Assembly (NCBI GenBank): GCA_002067865.1
Contig: MVRC01000015.1
Location: 62,001-126,000 of the forward strand
Direction: 5' to 3'
DNA from: Methanomassiliicoccales archaeon PtaU1.Bin124
GTDB taxonomy: Archaea; Thermoplasmatota; Thermoplasmata; Methanomassiliicoccales; UBA472
Length of the DNA: 64,000 nucleotides
Every line of letters starts with the position of its first letter. Within the stretch, counting starts at the first letter, position 1. Under the pieces are notes generated by a model. The model was given only the letters and a program-made list of their open reading frames with translations. It was not told the DNA's origin and did no database searches. Shown piece after piece: positions 59,907-64,000 of this stretch. The translations under genes and the position numbers were made by a program.

Positions 59907-60210
59907 AGAGGAGAAGACTGCGGAAGAGGCCCAGGAGCCCCCAGAGATCGCTCCGCCCTTCGATGTCAGCAAGATGATCAACCCGGAGACGATGTCGCAC
60001 CTCATGAAGGCGGGCATGGAGCTGTTCCAGGCGATGGAGAAGGCCATGCCGAAGAAGTCAGTGCCGAAGGAGGTCAAGCTTCACGCCAAGAACATGGAGA
60101 AGGAATTCCTGCTCATGACCCGGGCCATGATCGACTGGAAGATCCAGGACATCAACGCCAAGCCGGTCAAGGAGCCGTCCCGGAAATTGAAGAAGATCGA
60201 GCTCGAGTGA
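59881..60210 (+). CDS. Small charged protein after the ArsA-like ATPase
   Basis: A 109-aa protein rich in Glu and Lys. An N-terminal acidic low-complexity run (QNEEEKTAEEAQEPPE) is followed by helices (TMSHLMKAGMELFQAMEKAM, VKLHAKNMEKEFLLMTRAMI) that look amphipathic. No family recognised. It overlaps the ATPase gene, so may be its partner subunit. Confidence 0.5.
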   Translation: MPRAKKQNEEEKTAEEAQEPPEIAPPFDVSKMINPETMSHLMKAGMELFQAMEKAMPKKSVPKEVKLHAKNMEKEFLLMTRAMIDWKIQDINAKPVKEPSRKLKKIELE

Positions 60211-60229
60211 GCCTGATCAAAAATCTTCC

Positions 60230-60784
60230 TTATTCTCCTTCAAGGCACTCCGCGCACAGCATCCGGCCTTCTGAATCCTTAAGCTCGATGGAGTAGGCCC
60301 CGCACAGCTCGCAGTAGCCGGAGAACGCCATCCCCGCTTTTTCCTTCTCCCCCTTGCCGAGCAGCTTCGACCATTCCCTGGTCAGCTCGATCAGTCCCGG
60401 GGACAGCTTCAGGATATCGTTCTCGGTCAGCATACCCACCAGTTTTCCATCCTCCACCACCGGCAGACGGCGGACCTTCATGCGCGCCATGAGCCTGGCC
60501 GCCTCCGTGACGTTCTCGTCCGGCGTGGTGGTGATGATCGGCGAGGACATGATGGACGTCACGGCGATCTTGGAAGGGGCCTTGTCCTCCGCCACGATCT
60601 TCGTGACCATGTCCCTTTCCGTCAAGATGCCGACCGGACGGCCATCCTCGAGGATGACCAAGCTGCCCACCTTGGCGGACCGCATGGTCCGGGCCGCCTG
60701 CTGCACGGTCATATCTGGCATGCCGACCTTTGGCTTCCTGCTCATGACCTCCCGCACCAGTATGTCCCTGACTTCCTCGCTCAT
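60230..60784 (-). CDS. Two-CBS domain protein with C-terminal Cys4 zinc motif
   Basis: 184 aa from the ATG at 60784. Two CBS domains (about 10-65, 75-130: GILTERDMVTKIV and GMLTENDILKL mark their ends), then a CELCGAYSIELKDSEGRMLCAEC zinc motif. CBS pairs bind adenosine nucleotides and regulate partners. Which partner is unknown. Divergent from the AMMECR1 gene. Confidence 0.85.
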   Translation of the reverse strand: MSEEVRDILVREVMSRKPKVGMPDMTVQQAARTMRSAKVGSLVILEDGRPVGILTERDMVTKIVAEDKAPSKIAVTSIMSSPIITTTPDENVTEAARLMARMKVRRLPVVEDGKLVGMLTENDILKLSPGLIELTREWSKLLGKGEKEKAGMAFSGYCELCGAYSIELKDSEGRMLCAECLEGE

Positions 60785-60886
60785 GATGATTAATAGGTCG
60801 ACCCTGCCCATTTATACCTTTTCCGCGACCCCTCGGCCCAATCCACAAGTCATATAAACCCTGGAGGAAAATGGTATCCCGCACAC

Positions 60887-61477
60887 ATGAACGACAAGGA
60901 AGGACAACTGGCGGTCCGCGCGGCCCGTCGCGCGGTGGAATCTGAGGTAAAAGGCGACAAGGGCGGAGATCTGGACCTGCCAGAGAGCTTCAGGGAGAAA
61001 AGGGGCGTTTTCGTCACCCTGGACACATATCCGGACCGGGAACTGCGCGGTTGCATCGGATATCCCGAACCCACCTACCCGTTGGGTGTGGCGCTGGTGA
61101 GGGCGGCCGAGGCGGCCTGCCACGACCCTCGCTTCCCTCCGTTGAGGGCGGATGAGCTGGACAAGACGGTCGTCGAGGTCAGCATACTCACGGTGCCGGA
61201 GGAGATCAAGTTGCGGGACAGGAGGCAATTGCCATCCCAGGTGCGGGTGGGAATGGACGGTCTCATCATGGAACGAGGCCCCTATCGTGGCCTGCTCCTG
61301 CCGCAGGTGCCGGTAGAGTGGTGCTGGGACTCCAACACCTTTTTGGAGCAGACGTGCATCAAGGCGGGCATGACGCCCGACCGATGGTTGGACACGAGCT
61401 GCCGAGTCTACCGCTTCCAGGCGGAGATATTCAGCGAGGAGGCCCCTGGCGGCCGGGTGGTCCGCAAGGAGCTGTAA
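60887..61477 (+). CDS. AMMECR1-family protein
   Basis: A 196-aa protein. LRGCIGYPEPTYPLGVALVRAAEAACHDPRFPPL is the conserved block, followed by VEVSILTVPEEI and GLIMERGPYRGLLLPQVPVEWCWD. AMMECR1 proteins are found in archaea and eukaryotes, with no settled biochemical role. The pyrC gene starts two bases after its stop. A TATA (TCATATAAACC) is about 30-35 bases upstream of the ATG. Confidence 0.9.
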   Translation: MNDKEGQLAVRAARRAVESEVKGDKGGDLDLPESFREKRGVFVTLDTYPDRELRGCIGYPEPTYPLGVALVRAAEAACHDPRFPPLRADELDKTVVEVSILTVPEEIKLRDRRQLPSQVRVGMDGLIMERGPYRGLLLPQVPVEWCWDSNTFLEQTCIKAGMTPDRWLDTSCRVYRFQAEIFSEEAPGGRVVRKEL

Positions 61478-61479
61478 GG

Positions 61480-62736
61480 ATGGATGTCGTCATCGAGGGC
61501 AGGGCCTGGTTCAACGGCCGTCTGGAGCAATGCTGCATCGGCATCAAGGACGGCAAGATCGCCGCGGTGAAGAGGACGCTGAACGGCGAGAAGGTCTACC
61601 ATTATCAGGACAAGATCATCTTGCCAGGCGCTATCGACCCGCACGTTCATCTCAGGGAGCCGGGCTTCACACATAAGGAGGACTTCGCCACTGGTACGCT
61701 GGCAGCAGCCTGCGGCGGGGTCACCTGCGTCTTCGATATGCCGAACACGCAGCCGGCCACGATAACATTGGATGCGCTCAGGGAGAAGAGGGAGATCGCC
61801 AGACGGAAGGCCTGCATCGACTTCGGTCTCTTCGCCGGGGTCACCCCCGATAACGATCTGGGCGCGATGGCTAAGGAGGCCGTTGGTCTGAAGATGTTCA
61901 TGGGCTCGTCCACGCAGAGCATATTGGTCTACGAGGATGCCGGTATCCTAAGGGCGCTGAAGGAGGCGGAGCGCCTGGGCAAGGTGCTGAGCGTCCACGC
62001 CGAGGACGAGAGGATGATGACGAAGGCACCGGAGCATTCACTTTCAGACCATGCCACCAACCGCCCTCCGAAGAGCGAGGTCCGGGCCATCGAACGCCTG
62101 GCAGCGCCCCAGTCGAAGGCCAAGGTCAACATCTGCCACATATCCAGCGCCGAAGGGCTGGAAGCGGTCCGAAAGACAGGTTTCACCAAGGAGGCCACCA
62201 TGCACCATATATTGCTGGACGCGTCCTCCGACCTGAAGGGCATGGGGAAGGTGAACCCTCCCCTACGTTCGAGGGAGGACCGCGAAGCAGTCTATTATGC
62301 GTTCATGCAGGGTAAGATCGACATGCTGGCCTCCGACCATGCGCCACACACCATGGACGAGAAGGGCCAGGAGTTCTCCGCGACCCCGTCCGGAGTGCCG
62401 GGCGTGGAAACCTCCGTACCCATGCTGTTGGCCCTGGTCAAGAAGGGAAAGCTGGACATGTCCGTGCTGGTCAGGTGCTGCTCTCAGAACGCGGCCGACC
62501 TGTTCGGGCTGAAGAAGGGACGCATCGCCGTCGGATATGACGCCGACCTCATGATGATCGACCCTGCCGATATGACCAAGATCAACGTCGACGAGCTGCA
62601 CAGCAAGTGCGGCTGGATCCCCTATGAAGGTCAGGACGCCCTATTCCCCGCCGCCGTCTTCCTGCGGGGCGAGGAGTTAATAAGGGATGCTCACATGGTA
62701 GGAGAACGCCAAGGACGTGACGTGATTGTCCATTAA
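61480..62736 (+). CDS. pyrC: Dihydroorotase
   Basis: 418 aa from the ATG at 61480, two bases after AMMECR1. DPHVHLREPG supplies two zinc His; GLKMFMGSST provides the lysine near the metal centre; HAED, CHISSAEG and SDHAPHTMDEK contain further His/Asp ligands. Interconverts carbamoyl aspartate and dihydroorotate in pyrimidine synthesis. Overlaps the next gene by 11 bases. Confidence 0.94.
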   Translation: MDVVIEGRAWFNGRLEQCCIGIKDGKIAAVKRTLNGEKVYHYQDKIILPGAIDPHVHLREPGFTHKEDFATGTLAAACGGVTCVFDMPNTQPATITLDALREKREIARRKACIDFGLFAGVTPDNDLGAMAKEAVGLKMFMGSSTQSILVYEDAGILRALKEAERLGKVLSVHAEDERMMTKAPEHSLSDHATNRPPKSEVRAIERLAAPQSKAKVNICHISSAEGLEAVRKTGFTKEATMHHILLDASSDLKGMGKVNPPLRSREDREAVYYAFMQGKIDMLASDHAPHTMDEKGQEFSATPSGVPGVETSVPMLLALVKKGKLDMSVLVRCCSQNAADLFGLKKGRIAVGYDADLMMIDPADMTKINVDELHSKCGWIPYEGQDALFPAAVFLRGEELIRDAHMVGERQGRDVIVH

Positions 62737-63856
62737 CAACTCATACCAGGTCGACCTCAGCGAGCTTGAGGGAAGGAAGCTGACCTGCATCGAGGGATGC
62801 GGGCTGTGCTGCCTCTGCCAGCCGGAATTGCTGGAGCAGGAGGTCCCCTATTTCCGCAAGAACTATCCCAACCGGATCGTGGCGAAGAGGCAGCCACACA
62901 AGCATTTCGCCCTGTCCATGAAGAAGAAGGTCGGTTCCTGCTCGTTCCTCAACGACCGCCGCTGTGACGTCTACAGCGTCAGGCCTCACTTCTGCCGCCA
63001 GTTCCCGTTCCACATCCACGTCGGCACGAGGGTGCAGGTGGAGCTGGACCTCTCCTGCCGCGGCGTATGGCTGGACAAGGGCGAGGACTGTGTCACTCTC
63101 GGCACACAGCTGGTGGCCGAGAACGACCGCGCGATCAAGCAGGTCTTCGCCCAGTCAGGCGACGTCTACCGCCAATACTACCGCAACTGCATGGACATGG
63201 AGTGCGACTGCCGCCCCCAGGAACTGAGGGACGAGATGGCCCCCCGCCTGGGCATGTTCAACGACCTCAACTTCATCGCCGCGCTGCTGGAGGCATCCGC
63301 CGAGGAGGAGGAGCTGGACCTGCAGACCCTGAAGGTCCCGGAGATGGACGCTCGCAAGCTCAAGGAGCTGGAGGATGCCGCCATCGAGGCCGCCAGGGAC
63401 TCATTGGGCACCGCCGACCCGTTCGACGCGCCTATCTACTGCGCCGAGGACAACGCATGGAACATATTCCGCTTCGAGGACGAGAGCATCGAAAGGTACG
63501 TGCTCACCGACGAAGGCGATCTGGACCACATCAGCAGCATCGAGCCTGAGGCCATCAAGCTGCAGGCGCCGGTCGACTCTGGGAAGAACATCATGGAGTC
63601 ATACATGGCCCTGCTAAACCGGAGGGACAGCCTGCTCGGCAACGCCTTCCACCTCATGGACGAGTATGCCTACGAGGACTACATGTCGAACATCTACTAC
63701 GGGGTCATGGCCACCTCCGCCCTGGACGTGCTGTGGCGGGCATCGCTGCTCTCGAACGTTTACGGCAACAGGCTGGATGGCAAAGGCATAAGAGAGGGGA
63801 TAATCTATTATGACATGGACCGGCTGGATGCCCCTACCATCGGCTCGTTCATCTGA
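62726..63856 (+). CDS. YkgJ-type cysteine-cluster protein
   Basis: A 376-aa protein with TTG start (overlapping the pyrC end). CIEGCGLCCLCQPEL, CSFLNDRRCDVYSVRPHFCRQFPF is the CxxxCxxCC...C cluster of the YkgJ family, which probably binds a metal (Zn or Fe-S). The C-terminal two-thirds is a long unknown region that is longer than typical for this family. Function unknown. Confidence 0.8.
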   Translation: MSINNSYQVDLSELEGRKLTCIEGCGLCCLCQPELLEQEVPYFRKNYPNRIVAKRQPHKHFALSMKKKVGSCSFLNDRRCDVYSVRPHFCRQFPFHIHVGTRVQVELDLSCRGVWLDKGEDCVTLGTQLVAENDRAIKQVFAQSGDVYRQYYRNCMDMECDCRPQELRDEMAPRLGMFNDLNFIAALLEASAEEEELDLQTLKVPEMDARKLKELEDAAIEAARDSLGTADPFDAPIYCAEDNAWNIFRFEDESIERYVLTDEGDLDHISSIEPEAIKLQAPVDSGKNIMESYMALLNRRDSLLGNAFHLMDEYAYEDYMSNIYYGVMATSALDVLWRASLLSNVYGNRLDGKGIREGIIYYDMDRLDAPTIGSFI

Positions 63857-63938
63857 GCCTGGCTATATACAGGAACGATGCCGAAAGATAATAAACTTAA
63901 AATAGTGAAGGTCTCATCGGGAAGGTTGGTGACTGAGC

Positions 63939-64000
63939 TTGCAGAAACCGTTGAACGTCCTCAATGCGGCGATCAATAAGCAGGTCATGGTGGAGCTCAA
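63939..64000 (+). CDS. Sm-like (LSm) archaeal protein, N-terminal fragment (cut by window edge)
   Basis: From TTG at 63939 (GGTGA ribosome site at 63928-63932) the product begins QKPLNVLNAAINKQVMVELK, matching the start of archaeal SmAP proteins (KPLxxLN...VxVELK). It forms heptameric RNA-binding rings. An AT-rich element (AAACTTAAAATAG) lies about 35-45 bases before the start. Continues beyond the window. Confidence 0.75.
   Translation, partial: MQKPLNVLNAAINKQVMVEL

Noticed and set aside
1-64000. Pyrrolysine (amber read-through) genes, as known in Methanomassiliicoccales
   Set aside because: No pair of homologous frames split by an in-frame TAG was seen, and several genes here (for example the metalloprotease, AP endonuclease-like and PAPS reductase-like genes) end in TAG.
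1-64000. CRISPR arrays, insertion sequences, rRNA genes, replication origin
   Set aside because: No regularly spaced repeats, no transposase frames, no rRNA-like stretches and no Orc1/Cdc6 gene. The STAND ATPases share the AAA_16 fold with Orc1 but have long TPR tails.

Overview
The window is a gene-dense chromosomal segment of an archaeon. It carries the archaeal or archaeal/eukaryotic versions of many core genes: ribosomal proteins L18e, L13, S9 and S3Ae, RNA polymerase subunit N, release factor aRF1, PurP, DtdA, PAC2, an Sm-like protein start at the right edge, and pyruvoyl-dependent arginine decarboxylase. The elongator tRNA-Met gene has an intron at 37/38. Base composition is moderately GC-rich by eye. 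The hdrC-hdrB pair (heterodisulfide reductase) points to a methanogen or relative. DUF835, short winged-helix and TPR-regulator genes suggest Thermoplasmatota, with Methanomassiliicoccales as the best guess. This placement is inference, since no 16S or mcr gene is present.

Layout. 1-7.6 kb: the start of a zinc alcohol dehydrogenase with a double palindromic operator, a Vps62-like membrane protein, two flavodoxin-fold proteins, a membrane-anchored HEYGH metalloprotease with a cytoplasmic zinc ribbon, a flavin-nucleotide-binding protein, and a ferredoxin-like protein. 7.7-15.6 kb: a glycosyltransferase, then two tandem STAND-type ATPase/TPR proteins and, divergently, an unknown 188-aa protein plus a cytoplasmic papain-like protease, ending at tRNA-Pro. 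This block has AT-rich junctions and looks like an accessory island. 15.7-17.1 kb: the L18e-L13-S9-RpoN operon. 17.2-21.2 kb: a large DUF4011-type SF1 helicase with a C-terminal Vsr-like nuclease domain, of the kind seen in defence loci. 21.4-23.0 kb: an endonuclease IV-like TIM barrel and 6-phospho-3-hexuloisomerase.

23.0-27.2 kb is the most notable region: a compact ubiquitin-like conjugation locus. It has an E1-like enzyme, a ubiquitin-like protein ending Gly-Gly-Ala, an E2 with HPN motif and catalytic Cys, and an Rpn11-like JAMM protease. The last three overlap by 4 nt each. A retropepsin-like protease and a DUF5678 protein lie just downstream, and a Ca2+/cation antiporter upstream.

27.3-38.1 kb: translation genes (trpS, a TrmO-like gene with apparent CTG start, pheS, dtdA, prf1, argS) with pyrH, wHTH regulators and small membrane proteins. 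38.1-50.2 kb: lipoate ligase, purP, an MgtE transporter divergent from two PhoU/RCK-C proteins, tRNA-Gln, a 7TM-PAS histidine kinase, adk, a GlcD-type FAD oxidase, a site-2 protease, and a PUA/PAPS-reductase/ferredoxin fusion. 50.3-55.9 kb: pdaD, a V4R-DUF835 protein overlapping a Ras-like GTPase, a PAC2 protein with a proteasome-docking HbYX-like tail, an M16 protease, a hydrogenase-type maturation protease, and a LysR-like regulator. 55.9-64 kb: hdrCB plus a small linked gene, S3Ae, intron-containing tRNA-Met, an ArsA/Get3-like ATPase, a CBS protein, AMMECR1, dihydroorotase, a cysteine-cluster protein and the start of an LSm gene.

No CRISPR array, insertion sequence, rRNA or replication origin was recognised. 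No stretch longer than about 190 bases lacks a gene or RNA.
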